Notes under the pieces: model-generated
Database searches by the model: none
The model's input: only the letters and a program-made list of their open reading frames with translations
What the model was told of the DNA's origin: nothing
Part shown: one piece after another, positions 8,277-18,698 of the stretch
Layout of the letters: each line of letters opens with the position of its first letter
How positions within the stretch are numbered: position 1 is the stretch's first letter
Position numbers and translations under genes: made by a program
Assembly: GCA_902778135.1 (NCBI GenBank)
Contig: CACYWP010000004.1
Coordinates: forward strand, 1-64,000
Length of the DNA: 64,000 nt
Source of the DNA: an uncultured Coriobacteriaceae bacterium
Lineage (GTDB): Bacteria; Actinomycetota; Coriobacteriia; Coriobacteriales; Atopobiaceae
Direction of reading: 5' to 3'

Positions 8277-11153
8277 ATGGCGTTGCGTGAGGGCAACACC
8301 CGCAGAAACACCGAGCTGTGGCTGCTCATGTTGGCAGCCATGCCGGTGACCCTGCTGTATGCGATGTATGTCGTCAACATGAAGGTCGAGCTGTCCGTCT
8401 CGTCGCTGTCGGTGCCCCTGGGGCTGTTCGCCGCCTTCGCCGTGGCGCACATCGCCATCCGACGGCTGGCGCCTGGGGCCGACTCGGCCATCCTGCCGCT
8501 GGTCTTCTTCCTGTCCGGCATAGGCATCGCCTTCGTCACACGCCTGGCCCCGGCACTGGCCGTCAACCAGGTCATCTGGCTCTTCGTCTCGGTGGCGGCG
8601 ATGGTGGCGACGCTGGCCTTCGTCCCCAGCCTGGACGAGCTGGCCGACTACAAGTACACCCTGGGTGCGGCCGGCGTCGTCCTGCTGCTGCTGCCCATGC
8701 TCTTCGGCACCGAGATCGGCGGCTCGAAGCTGTGGCTGTCCATCGCGGGCCACACCTTCCAGCCCGGTGAGCTGGCCAAGATCTGCATCACGCTCTTCCT
8801 GGCCGCCTACCTTGCCGAAAACCGCGAGATGCTCTCGGCCTCCATGCGCCAGGTGGGGCCGCTGGCCCTCCCGCGTCCAAGGATGCTCTTCCCGATGTTC
8901 GTCATGTGGGGCCTGTCGCTCCTGGTCGTGGTCTTCGAGCGCGACCTGGGCAGCGCCCTGCTCTTCTTCACCTTCTTCGTCATCATGCTCTACGTCTGCA
9001 CCGGGCGCGTCAGCTACGTCATCGTCTCGCTGGCGCTGCTGGCGCTGGGCGGGACCGCCTGCTACGGGCTGTTCTCGCACGTGCAGAACCGCGTCCAGAT
9101 CTGGATGGACCCCTTCCGCGACCCCGCGGGCGGCGGCTACCAGATCGTGCAGTCCCTGTACTCCCTCGCCGACGGGGGCCTCTCGGGCAGCGGCATCGGC
9201 AAGGGCATGCCCCACCTCATCCCCGTGGTCGAGTCCGACTTCATCTTCTCGGCCATCGCCGAGGAGATGGGCCTGCTTGGCGCGGCGGCCATCCTCATCG
9301 CCTTCATGCTGCTGGCGGTGCGCGGCCTGACCACCGCGGCGCGCGCCAAGTCCGACGTCTCCGCCTTCACGGCGGTCGGCCTCACCTCCGCCATCACCGT
9401 GCAGGCGTTCCTCATCGTCGGCGGCGTCACGAGGCTGCTGCCCCTGACAGGCGTCACCCTGCCCTTCATGAGCCAGGGCGGCAGCTCGCTGCTGGCCAGC
9501 TTCATCATCGTGGGCCTGCTGCTGAGGGCCGGGGACGAGGCCACGGGCCACGAGTCCCTGATGGAGATGGCCCCTGCCGCGATCATCGGGCCGGCCGCCA
9601 CCGCGGCACCGCCCTCCGACGGCTCTCGCGTCTCCAAGGTCCTGCATGGCGCCCATGTCCGCGGTCGCTATGGCATGCTGACGCCCGAGTCCGGCATCCT
9701 GGGGCGCGTCGCGCTCTCCAACCGCCTGACGGTGCTGGTGACGGTCTTCACCGTCATGTTCGCGACGCTCATCGCCAACCTCACCTACATCCAGGTGGTG
9801 AAGGCCGAGGAATACCAGCAGATGCCCAACAACAACCACACCCTCGCCCGCAGCGCCCAAGTGCAGCGCGGCGCGATCATCACGCACGACGGCCTGACCC
9901 TGGCCGAATCGGTCCAGCAGGAGGACGGCACCTACCTGCGCACCTACCCACAGGGGTCGCTGGCCTCCCACACCGTCGGCTATGTGTCGACGCGCTATGG
10001 CGCCAGCGGCATCGAGCGCACGATGAACGAGCGGCTGACGGGTCGCGCCGACTACTCCAGCTGGACCAGCACCCTGTACTCGCTTGCCGGCGTCAAGCTG
10101 CCCGGGTCATCGGTCGTCCTGACCATCAACTCGCAGATGCAGATGGCCTGCGAGGCCGCCCTGTCCGGACTGACCGGGGCAATCGTCGTGCTGGACCCCT
10201 CGACGGGCGCCGTCCTGGCCAAGGCGTCCTCCCCGACCTACAGCTACGAGGAGCTGGCGGGACTCATCGAGTCCAGCGAGCCCAGCAGCTCCCTGCTGGA
10301 CCGGTCGGTCAACGCACGCTACGCGCCGGGCTCGACCTTCAAGGTCCTGACGCTGGCAGCGGCACTCGACGCGGGCGTCGCAGACCTCGACACCCAGTAC
10401 TCCGCCCCCGGCAGCATGGAGATCGGCAACGCCGACGTCACCAACATCAATGGCGAAGGCTGGGAGACGCTGACCCTGCGCGAGGCGCTGGCCCTGTCGG
10501 CCAACACCGTCTTCGGCCAGGTCGGCTCGCAGCTGGGGGCATCGTCGCTGGTCAACTACGCACGCGCCTTCGGCTACGGCTCCGATGGCCTGGGCCAGGA
10601 CTTCGTCACGACGTCCTCGCTGATGCCCGAGCCCGCCGAGATGACCGAGTGGGAGCTGGCCTGGTCCGCATGCGGCCAGCCCGTCGGCGAGCACCCGAGC
10701 CCCGCGGGCCCGCAGGCCACCGTCATGCAGAACGCCGTCATGGTGGCCGCCATCGCCAACGGTGGCATCGCCATGAATCCCTACGTGGTCGACCACGTCC
10801 TCTCCCCCGAGGGGGCAACCGTCTCCACCGCACAGCCGCGCGCCATCGGCCAGCCCGTCTCCGCCCAGACCGCGGAGAGCGTCAAGGACGCGATGCTGAC
10901 GGTCGTCGAGGTCGGCACCGGCTGGGCCGCCCAGATCGACGGCGTCCGCGTGGCAGGCAAGACCGGCACGGCGGAGACCAGCTCGACCACCGCCAACTCG
11001 CTGTTCGTCGGGTTCGCGCCCTACGACCAGCCGACCCTGGCCATCTCCATCTGCATCGAGGGATCGGAGAGCACCGAGGTCAACGGCGTTGCGACACGCA
11101 TTGCAGGGCAGGTGCTGGCCACCTGCCTCAACATCCAGGCATGGGGGGCATGA
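8277..11153 (+). CDS. fused RodA/FtsW-type SEDS glycosyltransferase and class B penicillin-binding protein
   Basis: 958 aa joining two normally separate enzymes. Residues ~15-430 are a multi-pass SEDS domain (glycan polymerase), including [28 protein letters not shown] and [10 protein letters not shown]. After a ~50-residue linker and another membrane helix (about 482-505), residues ~505-958 form a PbpA-like transpeptidase. This carries SxxK (S686-T-F-K), SxN (S741-A-N) and KTG (K895-T-G), so all catalytic motifs are intact. A SEDS protein and its class B PBP work as a pair in the elongation or division complex. In Mycobacterium rodA and pbpA are adjacent genes in this same cluster. No stop or frameshift separates the halves. 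The product probably makes both glycan strands and cross-links. Confidence 0.95.
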   Translation: MALREGNTRRNTELWLLMLAAMPVTLLYAMYVVNMKVELSVSSLSVPLGLFAAFAVAHIAIRRLAPGADSAILPLVFFLSGIGIAFVTRLAPALAVNQVIWLFVSVAAMVATLAFVPSLDELADYKYTLGAAGVVLLLLPMLFGTEIGGSKLWLSIAGHTFQPGELAKICITLFLAAYLAENREMLSASMRQVGPLALPRPRMLFPMFVMWGLSLLVVVFERDLGSALLFFTFFVIMLYVCTGRVSYVIVSLALLALGGTACYGLFSHVQNRVQIWMDPFRDPAGGGYQIVQSLYSLADGGLSGSGIGKGMPHLIPVVESDFIFSAIAEEMGLLGAAAILIAFMLLAVRGLTTAARAKSDVSAFTAVGLTSAITVQAFLIVGGVTRLLPLTGVTLPFMSQGGSSLLASFIIVGLLLRAGDEATGHESLMEMAPAAIIGPAATAAPPSDGSRVSKVLHGAHVRGRYGMLTPESGILGRVALSNRLTVLVTVFTVMFATLIANLTYIQVVKAEEYQQMPNNNHTLARSAQVQRGAIITHDGLTLAESVQQEDGTYLRTYPQGSLASHTVGYVSTRYGASGIERTMNERLTGRADYSSWTSTLYSLAGVKLPGSSVVLTINSQMQMACEAALSGLTGAIVVLDPSTGAVLAKASSPTYSYEELAGLIESSEPSSSLLDRSVNARYAPGSTFKVLTLAAALDAGVADLDTQYSAPGSMEIGNADVTNINGEGWETLTLREALALSANTVFGQVGSQLGASSLVNYARAFGYGSDGLGQDFVTTSSLMPEPAEMTEWELAWSACGQPVGEHPSPAGPQATVMQNAVMVAAIANGGIAMNPYVVDHVLSPEGATVSTAQPRAIGQPVSAQTAESVKDAMLTVVEVGTGWAAQIDGVRVAGKTGTAETSSTTANSLFVGFAPYDQPTLAISICIEGSESTEVNGVATRIAGQVLATCLNIQAWGA

Positions 11154-11222
11154 GGCATATGGGCACCCCACTGTTAGGCAAGCAGTTCCGCGGCCAGGCC
11201 GCGGCTATGATGGGAGCACGTG

Positions 11223-13247
11223 ATGGCAGGTAAGGTTCTTGGCGGACGCTACACGGTCCAAGACAGAATCGGCACGGGCGGCATGGCCATCGTGTACCGA
11301 GGGCTCGACGAGGTCCTTGGGCGCACGGTCGCCATCAAGACCATGCTGCCGCAATACGCCACCGACCCCTCGTTTGCGGCACGGTTCAAGCAGGAGGCCC
11401 AGGCGGCGGCAGCGCTGTCCAGCCCCTACATCGTCAGCGTCTACGACTGGGGCAAGGACGAGGACACCTATTACATCGTCATGGAATACCTGCGCGGCAC
11501 CGACCTGAAGAGCGGCATCCGTCGCCACGGTGCGCTGGACGGCAAGAAGGTCGCCCAGATCGGCTCGCAGATCGCCCAGGCGCTCTCGGTGGCCCATCGC
11601 CACGAGATCATCCATCGCGACATCAAGCCGCAGAACATCATGGTGCTGCGTGACGGCAACATCAAGGTGATGGACTTCGGCATCGCGCGAGCCAAGAACA
11701 GCCACCTGACCACGGACAACTCGGTGCTGGGCACCGCCCACTACGTCTCGCCGGAACAGACCCAGGGCAAGGAGCTGGGCCCCACGACCGACATCTATTC
11801 GCTGGGCATCGTGATGTACGAGGCCGCCACCGGCCAGGTCCCCTTCGAGGGCGACGACGCCATCACCGTGGCCCTCAAGCAGGTCAACGAGCAGCCCAAG
11901 CCGCCCAGCCAGATCAACCCCAACGTCGACCCGTCGCTGGAGTCCATCATCCTCAAGTGCATGCAGAAGGATCCCGCCGCGCGCTTCCAGACGGCGGATG
12001 AGCTGTACCACACCCTGCGTGACTACATGGCCGGGCGCCTGCAGGCCGTCAATGCCGTCACCAGCGTCATCCCCGTCACCACGACGACCAACATCGCCGG
12101 CAAGACGACGCCCATCATCCCCGCCACCGACGCCACCAGCGCCTCGCGCACCGGCGGGCGCTCGACGGGCCGCGCCTCTCGCACCGGTCGCACCAAGCCG
12201 ACGACCGCGACCGAGCGCGCACGCCAGCAGGCCGAGCAGCGGGCCCGCAGGGACCGCCGCAGGCGCATCTTCACCACCATCGGGTTCATCGCGCTGCTCC
12301 TTGCCATCGGCACGGCGGTGGCGATGTACTTCAGCAACCGCGAGACCACGCATGCGGTGCCCAACCTGCTGAACTACACCCAGACCCAGGCGCTGACCGC
12401 CATCGCGGACTCCGACTTCTTCGAGCGCGGCGAGGTGACCGAGGAGTACTCCAGCACGGTCGAGGAGGGCAAGGTCATCAGCCAGAACCCCGTGGCGGGC
12501 AAGATGGCCGAGCGCGGCACCAAGATCGACCTCGTCGTCTCGAAGGGCGAGGAGCCCAAGCAGTCCGTCGAGGTGCCCGACCTGCACAACATGACGCCGA
12601 CCGACGCCCAGGCGGCATTGGCCGCGGTGGGCCTGAAGGGCGAGAATGGCGACTCGGTCTACGACGAGAGCGTCGAGGCCGGCAAGGTTGCCCAGCAGGA
12701 TCCCGCTGCCAAGACCCAGGCAAAGGAGGGCGACGTCGTCACCTACCACCTGTCCAAGGGCAAGGAGACCGTCGAGGTGCCCAGCGTCGTGGGCGACTAC
12801 GAGTCCAACGCCGTGGCGACGCTGAAGGAACGCGGCTTTGTGGTCGACGTCGACTACGACAACAGCAATTCCTATGACAGCGGCGTGGTGATGGAGCAGT
12901 CCAAGACCGGCACCGCCGAGAAGGGCAGCACCATCCGCATCATCGTTTCGGTCGGCAAGGCGACCATCGAGATTCCCAGCGTCATGGGCTACAACCAGGC
13001 GGATGCCACCTCGACGCTGCAGGCGGCCGGGTTCACCGTGGTGGTCAACACCCAGCACAGCGACTCCGAGTCGGGCACGGTCATCTACCAGAGCCCCACG
13101 GGCACCATCTCCTCGGATGGCGACAAGACCGTCACCATCACGGTGTCCAGTGGGCCCGAACCCACCTACGAGGAGCCGAGCACCGACACCGGCGGCGATC
13201 AGACCGTCACCGTGGAGGACACCGGCAACAACGGCAACGCCGGATAG
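11223..13247 (+). CDS. pknB: PASTA-domain Ser/Thr protein kinase PknB
   Basis: 674 aa from ATG 11223. A GTG at 11220 is an alternative start, but GGGAG is well spaced from the ATG. The kinase domain (about 9-275) has GTGGMAIVY, VAIK, HRDIKPQN and MDFGIA, all intact. A Thr/Arg-rich juxtamembrane region follows, then a transmembrane helix at about 344-365. Four PASTA repeats follow, each beginning near VPNL, VPDL, VPSV or IPSV, and the end is an acidic/Thr-rich tail. PASTA domains bind muropeptides or lipid II and report wall status, so this is the sensor kinase of the cluster. A terminator follows 24 bp after the stop. Confidence 0.96.
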   Translation: MAGKVLGGRYTVQDRIGTGGMAIVYRGLDEVLGRTVAIKTMLPQYATDPSFAARFKQEAQAAAALSSPYIVSVYDWGKDEDTYYIVMEYLRGTDLKSGIRRHGALDGKKVAQIGSQIAQALSVAHRHEIIHRDIKPQNIMVLRDGNIKVMDFGIARAKNSHLTTDNSVLGTAHYVSPEQTQGKELGPTTDIYSLGIVMYEAATGQVPFEGDDAITVALKQVNEQPKPPSQINPNVDPSLESIILKCMQKDPAARFQTADELYHTLRDYMAGRLQAVNAVTSVIPVTTTTNIAGKTTPIIPATDATSASRTGGRSTGRASRTGRTKPTTATERARQQAEQRARRDRRRRIFTTIGFIALLLAIGTAVAMYFSNRETTHAVPNLLNYTQTQALTAIADSDFFERGEVTEEYSSTVEEGKVISQNPVAGKMAERGTKIDLVVSKGEEPKQSVEVPDLHNMTPTDAQAALAAVGLKGENGDSVYDESVEAGKVAQQDPAAKTQAKEGDVVTYHLSKGKETVEVPSVVGDYESNAVATLKERGFVVDVDYDNSNSYDSGVVMEQSKTGTAEKGSTIRIIVSVGKATIEIPSVMGYNQADATSTLQAAGFTVVVNTQHSDSESGTVIYQSPTGTISSDGDKTVTITVSSGPEPTYEEPSTDTGGDQTVTVEDTGNNGNAG

Positions 13248-13270
13248 CGAAACGAGGGAGATTGCCCCGA

Positions 13271-13310
13271 GCCGCCACCTGCGCACATCGCGTGGGTGGC
13301 GGCTTTCTTT
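13271..13310 (+). terminator. terminator of the kinase/wall cluster
   Basis: A 9-bp perfect stem GCCGCCACC/GGTGGCGGC (13271-13279 with 13295-13303) is followed by TTTCTTT. It ends the cluster that starts at 3694. Confidence 0.85.
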
Positions 13311-13387
13311 GGCGGACTCGCCCGCCGCGACCTCACCCCGTACGCAAGCAGGCCAGCAGCCTCATGGCCGCTGGCCTGCGAATGTTC

Positions 13388-13463
13388 TGGTGCCCCCGGA
13401 CGGATTCGAACCGCCGACACCCGCTTTAGGAGAGCGGTGCTCTATCCCCTGAGCTACGAGGGC
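13388..13463 (-). tRNA. tRNA-Arg (anticodon CCT)
   Basis: 76 nt including CCA. The acceptor GCCCTCG/CGGGGGC contains one T-G pair. The anticodon loop CTCCTAA on the CCGCT/AGCGG stem gives CCT. The T-arm is GGTTCGAATCC. Confidence 0.96.
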
Positions 13464-13517
13464 GTAACGGTTATTCTAGCATCTCTCGCTCGCATGGGAG
13501 ACGAGATGCGCAATCGC

Positions 13518-14147
13518 CTACTTCTTGTTCTTCTTCTCCGCAGCAGCCTCGGCGTTCTCGGCAGCCATCTTCTGCAGGCGCCGCTTGCTGAGACCAACGA
13601 CCTTCTCGCTGGCGGCGTTGCGCATGGGGCGCACCTTCACCATGTCGAAGATGAACGCGCCGATGACCAGCACGTATGCGATCACCATCAGCGCGATGGA
13701 GAACATGGCCAGGTTCTCGCCACCGGTGGAGTCGTTCTGCAGGGAGCGCATGATCAGCCACGAGAAGGCCGCGCACGCCATGCCAGCGATGACGCAGGCC
13801 CACCAGATGCGCTGGTTGCGCACGTAGCCGGGCTGCTCCTTCAGGATGGACTCCGCGACGTCGCGACGCAGGTCGTCCTCGTTCTGCTGCGCCTTGCGCT
13901 GGGCCTTGCGCTCCTCCTTGGTCATGTCCTTGGCGGCGCTGGCCGACGTGCGCACGGACCCCGCCACCTCGCGCTTGGGCTTGGCGCGGGCCGTAGACCT
14001 GCGCGAGAACCCGGTGTTGCCCTCCGAGGCCTCGTCGGTGGTGGACGTCACTTCGGTCTTGGCCTTCTTGGCGACGTTGGAACCGAGCAGCGTGCCGGCC
14101 TCCTGAGCCTCCTCGCGAGCACCCTTGATGGTATCTAGCAGCGACAT
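13518..14147 (-). CDS. two-TM membrane protein of unknown function
   Basis: 209 aa. The N-terminal ~100 residues are soluble and rich in Lys, Arg, Ala and Thr. Two membrane segments follow (about residues 116-135, WWACVIAGMACAAFSWLIM, and 146-168, AMFSIALMVIAYVLVIGAFIF), then a basic C-terminal tail ending KKNKK. It starts 3 bp after the purC stop, so it is probably co-transcribed with purC, but nothing links it to purine synthesis. I do not recognise a family. Confidence 0.8.
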   Translation of the reverse strand: MSLLDTIKGAREEAQEAGTLLGSNVAKKAKTEVTSTTDEASEGNTGFSRRSTARAKPKREVAGSVRTSASAAKDMTKEERKAQRKAQQNEDDLRRDVAESILKEQPGYVRNQRIWWACVIAGMACAAFSWLIMRSLQNDSTGGENLAMFSIALMVIAYVLVIGAFIFDMVKVRPMRNAASEKVVGLSKRRLQKMAAENAEAAAEKKNKK

Positions 14148-14150
14148 TGC

Positions 14151-15029
14151 TTACCTCATTGCCTCGAACGTGGAACCGGTAATGATCTGGAACGCTTCCT
14201 GGTAGCGCGCGGACGTGCCCTCGATGACCTCGCTGGGCAGGTGGGGCGGCTGGCCGGTCATGTCCCAGTTGGCGCGCAGCCAGTCGCGCACGTACTGCTT
14301 GTCATAGCTGGGCTGGACGATGCCCTCCTGGTAGCCCTCCTGCGGCCAGAAGCGGCTGGAGTCCGGTGTCAGGCACTCGTCGATGAGCGTCAGTTGGCCG
14401 TCGATCAGGCCAAACTCGAACTTGGTGTCGGCGATGATGATGCCGCGCGTGGCCGCATAGTCGGCGGCGGCGTTGTAGATGGCCAGCGACGCGTCGCGCA
14501 GCTGCTCGGCCAGCTCCAGGCCCACGATGTCGGCGCAGCGCTCGAACGAGATGTTCTCGTCATGGTCACCCAGGTCGGCCTTGGTCGACGGGGTGAAGAT
14601 CGCCTCGGGCAGCCTGGAGGCCTCCGTCAGGCCGTCGGGCAGCTTGATGCCGCACACGGTGCCATCCTCGTCGTAGGTCTTCTTGCCCGAACCCGTCAGG
14701 TAGCCACGCACGATGCACTCGATGGGGATGGTCTGGGCCTTGCGCACCAGCATCGAGCGACCCGTCAGGTACTCGGCGTAGGCCTGATACTCCGCGGGAT
14801 AGTCGGCGACGTCCATCGAGATGAGGTGGTTGGGCATGAGGTCGGCGAAGCGGTCGAACCAGAACGCCGAGATGCGGGTGAGGATCTCGCCCTTGAAGGG
14901 GATCTCGTCGGGCAGGATGAAGTCATACGCGCTGATGCGGTCGCTCGCAACCATCAGCAGGCTGTCGCCGCAATCGTAGATGTCGCGAACCTTGCCGTGG
15001 GAGTCAGGGCGCAAATCGAGAGAGGCCAT
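14151..15029 (-). CDS. purC: phosphoribosylaminoimidazole-succinocarboxamide synthase (SAICAR synthetase)
   Basis: 292 aa, the longer single-domain form. It joins CAIR and aspartate with ATP in de novo purine synthesis. Signatures are GKVRDIYD, the SDRISAYDFILPD motif, the IECIVRGYLTGSG motif and the IIADTKFEFG motif. The ATG at 15029 has AAAGGAAG upstream. The membrane protein at 13518 follows after 3 bp. purB, which acts on the product, lies 4.3 kb away as a separate unit. Confidence 0.97.
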   Translation of the reverse strand: MASLDLRPDSHGKVRDIYDCGDSLLMVASDRISAYDFILPDEIPFKGEILTRISAFWFDRFADLMPNHLISMDVADYPAEYQAYAEYLTGRSMLVRKAQTIPIECIVRGYLTGSGKKTYDEDGTVCGIKLPDGLTEASRLPEAIFTPSTKADLGDHDENISFERCADIVGLELAEQLRDASLAIYNAAADYAATRGIIIADTKFEFGLIDGQLTLIDECLTPDSSRFWPQEGYQEGIVQPSYDKQYVRDWLRANWDMTGQPPHLPSEVIEGTSARYQEAFQIITGSTFEAMR

Positions 15030-15148
15030 GTGCTTCCTTTCGTGGCCGTTGCACATACGTCGGCTATTGTAGCCGACTGAGCAGGCAAGATGCTCGACAG
15101 GCGGAAGCGACAGAGGGCCACCATGAGCAGGGCGGCTGCAGGCCACCC

Positions 15149-16657
15149 CTATCCCTCGCGCTGGTCCCTGGCCCGGACGATGGGTATGTGCAGGGTGAAC
15201 TTCGTCCCCTTGCCCAGCTCGCTCTCCACGATGATCTTGCCGTTGTGCTGCTCGACGATCTCCTTGGTGATGGCCAGGCCGACGCCCAGACCCCCGGAGA
15301 CGCGCTCGCGGCTGGCGTCGGAGCGCCAGAACCGCGAGAACACCTTGGGGATGTCCTCCTCGGCGATGCCGATGCCCGTGTCGCGCACGGAGATCAGCAC
15401 GTCCTTGCGATCCGTCTCGACCGACACCACGATCCATCCGCCCGATGCCGTGTAGCGCATGGCGTTGGACATGATGTTGGTGATGGCCTCTCGGATGAGG
15501 TCGGGATCGATGTCGGCATAGCACTCGTGCCGGCTGGTCTTGTCGTCGAAGCGCAGGTGCAGGCCCCTCTCGTGGAAGAGCTGGTGCTGGACGGACACGA
15601 GGCTGCGCACCATGTAGACGACATCGGTCGACTCGATCTTGAGCTCGCGCTTGCCGTTCTCGATGCGCGACAGGTGCAGCATCGCGTCGACCAGGCGCGA
15701 CAGGCGGCGAACCTCGCTGGCCACGGTCTCGAAGTGCTCGTCGTCAGAAGGCAGGACCCCGTCCTGCATGGCTTCGACCGTCACCAGCATGGCCATCAGC
15801 GGCGTGCGCAGCTCGTGCGCGACATCGCTGGTCAGGCGATGCTCGAACTTGATGTCATGCTCCAGCGAGGTGGCCATGTCGTCGAAGGTCTCACCCAGAC
15901 GGCCTATCTCGTCCTCGCCGGTCAGGCCCGTGCGAGCCGTCAGGTCTCCCCCGCGGATCTGCGATGCCGTCGAGGTGATGATCTTGATGGGACGCGTCAG
16001 CGACCGAGACGCGAAGGATCCCATGATGAACGCGAGGAGCACCGCGACGGCCGCGGAGGTGGCGATGGCCATGTACGAGTTGGTGCGGAAGGCTGCATCG
16101 GACTTGGTCAGCAGGGCCTCCGAGCCAAACGACCACAGGCGCACCTGCCCCACCGTACGCCCGTCCACGTCGAAGATGTCGGCCGACACGATGGAGTCCG
16201 CCTCGGCGGGCATGAGCGACGGGGCGTCCTTGCTGGTAGAACGCCGTCCGTGCAGCATTGCCCAGGTGTCGTCGTACAGCACGTGCCCGCGCTCGTCGAT
16301 GACCTGCACGCCTATCTCGGTGGATGCTGACGACGCCGAGCGCGCGTACTCCAGCGCCTCGTCGGTCAGCTCGCCCTCGCGCTGGTACTCGCTCGAGAGC
16401 GTGTCGGCCGTCGCCTGGGCCAGGCGCTGCATGTTCTCGCGCGTGTAGCCTCGGAACTGCCCCTCCCACACGTAGGCCAGCACGATCGTCATGACCACGG
16501 CGGTCACCACGGCGACCAGCGCGAAGAGCAGCATCATCTTCATGCGGAAGTTGCCCGCCAGATGCGGGCGTGGCGCAGGTCGCACCGTGTTGTACGAGGC
16601 CCTATTTGAAGAGGAAGAGGAGTCGCCCCCTCTTCCCATCACGAACTTCTTTGCCAC
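15149..16657 (-). CDS. sensor histidine kinase
   Basis: 502 aa. Two membrane helices (about 39-65 and 193-218) bracket an extracytoplasmic sensor domain. A HAMP domain (about 219-272, SLTRPIKIITSTASQIRGGD) follows. Next come the phosphoacceptor helix SDVAHELRTPL (His near 291) and the HATPase_c domain with the N box near ITNIMSNAMRYTASG, RDTGIGI and GGLGVGLAI. The GTG at 16657 is 12 bp after the response-regulator stop and has GAGG upstream. It pairs with that regulator. The stimulus is unknown. Confidence 0.95.
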   Translation of the reverse strand: MAKKFVMGRGGDSSSSSNRASYNTVRPAPRPHLAGNFRMKMMLLFALVAVVTAVVMTIVLAYVWEGQFRGYTRENMQRLAQATADTLSSEYQREGELTDEALEYARSASSASTEIGVQVIDERGHVLYDDTWAMLHGRRSTSKDAPSLMPAEADSIVSADIFDVDGRTVGQVRLWSFGSEALLTKSDAAFRTNSYMAIATSAAVAVLLAFIMGSFASRSLTRPIKIITSTASQIRGGDLTARTGLTGEDEIGRLGETFDDMATSLEHDIKFEHRLTSDVAHELRTPLMAMLVTVEAMQDGVLPSDDEHFETVASEVRRLSRLVDAMLHLSRIENGKRELKIESTDVVYMVRSLVSVQHQLFHERGLHLRFDDKTSRHECYADIDPDLIREAITNIMSNAMRYTASGGWIVVSVETDRKDVLISVRDTGIGIAEEDIPKVFSRFWRSDASRERVSGGLGVGLAITKEIVEQHNGKIIVESELGKGTKFTLHIPIVRARDQREG

Positions 16658-16669
16658 CGATACCTCGCG

Positions 16670-17383
16670 CTACTCCTCGGCGGCGCGCTGCGGCGCCTCG
16701 AAGCGATAGCCCACGCCGTGGACCGTGTACAGCCAGCGCGGGTTGCGCGGGTCGTCGCCCAGCTTGGCGCGCAGGTTCTTGACATGGCTGTCAATGGTGC
16801 GCTCGTAGCCCTCGAAGTCGTAGCCGAGGACCTTCTCGACCAGCTCCATGCGCGTGTAGACGCGACCCGGATAGCGGGCCAGCGTAGTCAGCAGCTTGAA
16901 CTCGGAGGCCGTCAGGTCGACCTCCTTGCCCTCGACCGTCACCTTGTGGCCCGAGATGTCGATGATGAGGTCGGTGAAGTCCAGGACCTCCAGTGCGGGC
17001 TCGGTCTCGGCATGGGCACGACGCAGCAGCGCACGCACGCGGGCGACCAGCTCGCGCGGGGAGAAGGGCTTGATGAGGTAGTCGTCGGCGCCCAGCTCGA
17101 GGCCGATGATGCGGTCCTCCACCTCGCCCTTGGCGGTCAGCATGATGATGGGGACGTTGGACGTCTCGCGGATGGCGCGGCAGACGCGCTCGCCGGACAG
17201 CTTGGGCAGCATCAGGTCGAGGATGATGAGGTCGAACGAGTGCTTCTCGAACTCCTCCAAGGCGCTCTGGCCGTCGCCCACGCCACGCACCACATAGTTC
17301 TCACGCTCGAGATAGGCAGCGACGGCGTCGCGAATGGCCTTCTCGTCCTCGACCAACAGGATCCTCTTCTCGTCTGAAGCCAT
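16670..17383 (-). CDS. OmpR/PhoB-family response regulator
   Basis: 237 aa. The receiver domain (about 6-118) has the acidic pair VEDE, phosphoacceptor D in IILDLMLP, the LTAKGE threonine and the IKPF lysine. A winged-helix DNA-binding domain (about 135-232) follows with LTASEFKLLTTLARYPGRVYTR and VHGVGYRFE. The ATG at 17383 has a near-perfect AAAGGAGG 5 bp upstream. It is the first gene of the pair with the histidine kinase. Confidence 0.96.
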   Translation of the reverse strand: MASDEKRILLVEDEKAIRDAVAAYLERENYVVRGVGDGQSALEEFEKHSFDLIILDLMLPKLSGERVCRAIRETSNVPIIMLTAKGEVEDRIIGLELGADDYLIKPFSPRELVARVRALLRRAHAETEPALEVLDFTDLIIDISGHKVTVEGKEVDLTASEFKLLTTLARYPGRVYTRMELVEKVLGYDFEGYERTIDSHVKNLRAKLGDDPRNPRWLYTVHGVGYRFEAPQRAAEE

Positions 17384-17470
17384 GATGGCCTCCTTTGGTA
17401 GCAACCAGTACCCCGCAAGGGTAGACATATATCATTAGTTTACCCCACAGCGAGCATTTGTTGCACCTGC

Positions 17471-18688
17471 CTAGAGGGCAAAGCTCCTTACCGAAACGGT
17501 AGACGGATAGCCCGTCGTGGCGTCCTTCACGGTCGCGAAGGTCACGAACTGCGAGCAGATGCCCTCGCTGGCAGGGTATTCGCCGTAGTCGACGCAGCGG
17601 TTGGTGGCAGTCAGGATCGAATAGGTCTCCCTGGCCGTGTCGACGACGAAGTACGAGGCGCGGCTCTTGATGATGAAGAGGTCGTTGGTACCCGCGACCT
17701 GCGCGGCAGGCTCGCGCACCAGCGTGATGAAGGGTCCATCGCCCATGCCGATGTAGGTGCCCATCTGCCCCAGCAGGCCTCCGGACGAATAGTTGGCCTC
17801 GACGGAGAAGGCAAAGCGGTCGCCCATGCGCACCGCGCGGAACGGGCGCACGCTCTGGGGCAGGACCAGCTGGTCGACGATGGTCGCCAGGTCGTCTCCC
17901 AGGTTGTAGGCGGTGATGCCATAGTAGACGCCCTCGTCAGCACGGACGCGCGGGGCCAGCGTGATCGTGGAACCGCTGATGGCCGGCGCCGCGGCGAAGC
18001 GACCCGGCGACTCGACCACCGCCTGGGCGTCGCGGTCGCCCATGTGCCAGAGGTAGCAGAAGGAATGGTCTCGGGTGTGCGAGCCGGAGATGGCAGGCAT
18101 GACCTGCCAGATGACCGCATCCCCCACCACGGCGAACAGGGGCGGGTCCCACTCGCTGTCGCCCGTCCACAGGGTCGAGACGTCACCCGAGACGGCACCG
18201 TCGGCGAAGCGCTGCGCCTGCAGGGCCCACGTACGCTTGAGCATGTCCATCTCCACCCATGCGTAGACCTGGTCGGAGCAACGCACGTCGTAGATGGCCA
18301 TGTTGGGCTCGTCGCCTATGACCAAGCTGGTGACGACGTCTGCTAGGGTTCCCGTCTGGGTGGAGAGCGCTACCGCCTTGACCACGGGATAGGCTGACGA
18401 TCCTGCCGCCAGCCCCGGCACCCACGTGCCAGCCGTCTGGCGGAAGACCGTCCCGACCGGCAGGGTCCAGTTGCCCTGTTCGGCCAAGGCGAGGTCGACC
18501 TCCTTGTAGGCGGAGTCCTCGGCCAGGATGTTGTTGGCAGCGCGCTCGTCCACGACCACGGGGTCCGAGACCTCGTCGCCGCGATGGCGACAGCCCGCGA
18601 GCAATCCGATGGTCGTAGCTGTCGCAGCCCCTGCGGCCGATGCGCGGAACAGTCCGCGACGGGAGATGTTGTTACCGAACAGGCCCAC
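17471..18688 (-). CDS. Tat-exported lipoprotein of unknown function
   Basis: 405 aa. The N-terminus contains a twin-arginine motif (ISRRGLFRASA), a hydrophobic stretch and a lipobox LAGC (Cys near residue 33). The protein is therefore probably exported folded by Tat and lipid-anchored outside the membrane. The remainder is beta-rich, with repeated W/Y-containing strands that could form a propeller; no family is recognised. The GTG start at 18688 has AGGGA upstream and lies 10 bp after the TSCPD-family gene stop, so the two are co-transcribed. The two-component genes follow 87 bp downstream. Confidence 0.8.
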   Translation of the reverse strand: MGLFGNNISRRGLFRASAAGAATATTIGLLAGCRHRGDEVSDPVVVDERAANNILAEDSAYKEVDLALAEQGNWTLPVGTVFRQTAGTWVPGLAAGSSAYPVVKAVALSTQTGTLADVVTSLVIGDEPNMAIYDVRCSDQVYAWVEMDMLKRTWALQAQRFADGAVSGDVSTLWTGDSEWDPPLFAVVGDAVIWQVMPAISGSHTRDHSFCYLWHMGDRDAQAVVESPGRFAAAPAISGSTITLAPRVRADEGVYYGITAYNLGDDLATIVDQLVLPQSVRPFRAVRMGDRFAFSVEANYSSGGLLGQMGTYIGMGDGPFITLVREPAAQVAGTNDLFIIKSRASYFVVDTARETYSILTATNRCVDYGEYPASEGICSQFVTFATVKDATTGYPSTVSVRSFAL

Positions 18689-18698
18689 GGGTGTGTCC

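Noticed and set aside
11205..13286. 693-codon minus-strand frame opposite pknB
   Set aside because: Shadow frame caused by high GC; the plus-strand frame has intact kinase and PASTA motifs.
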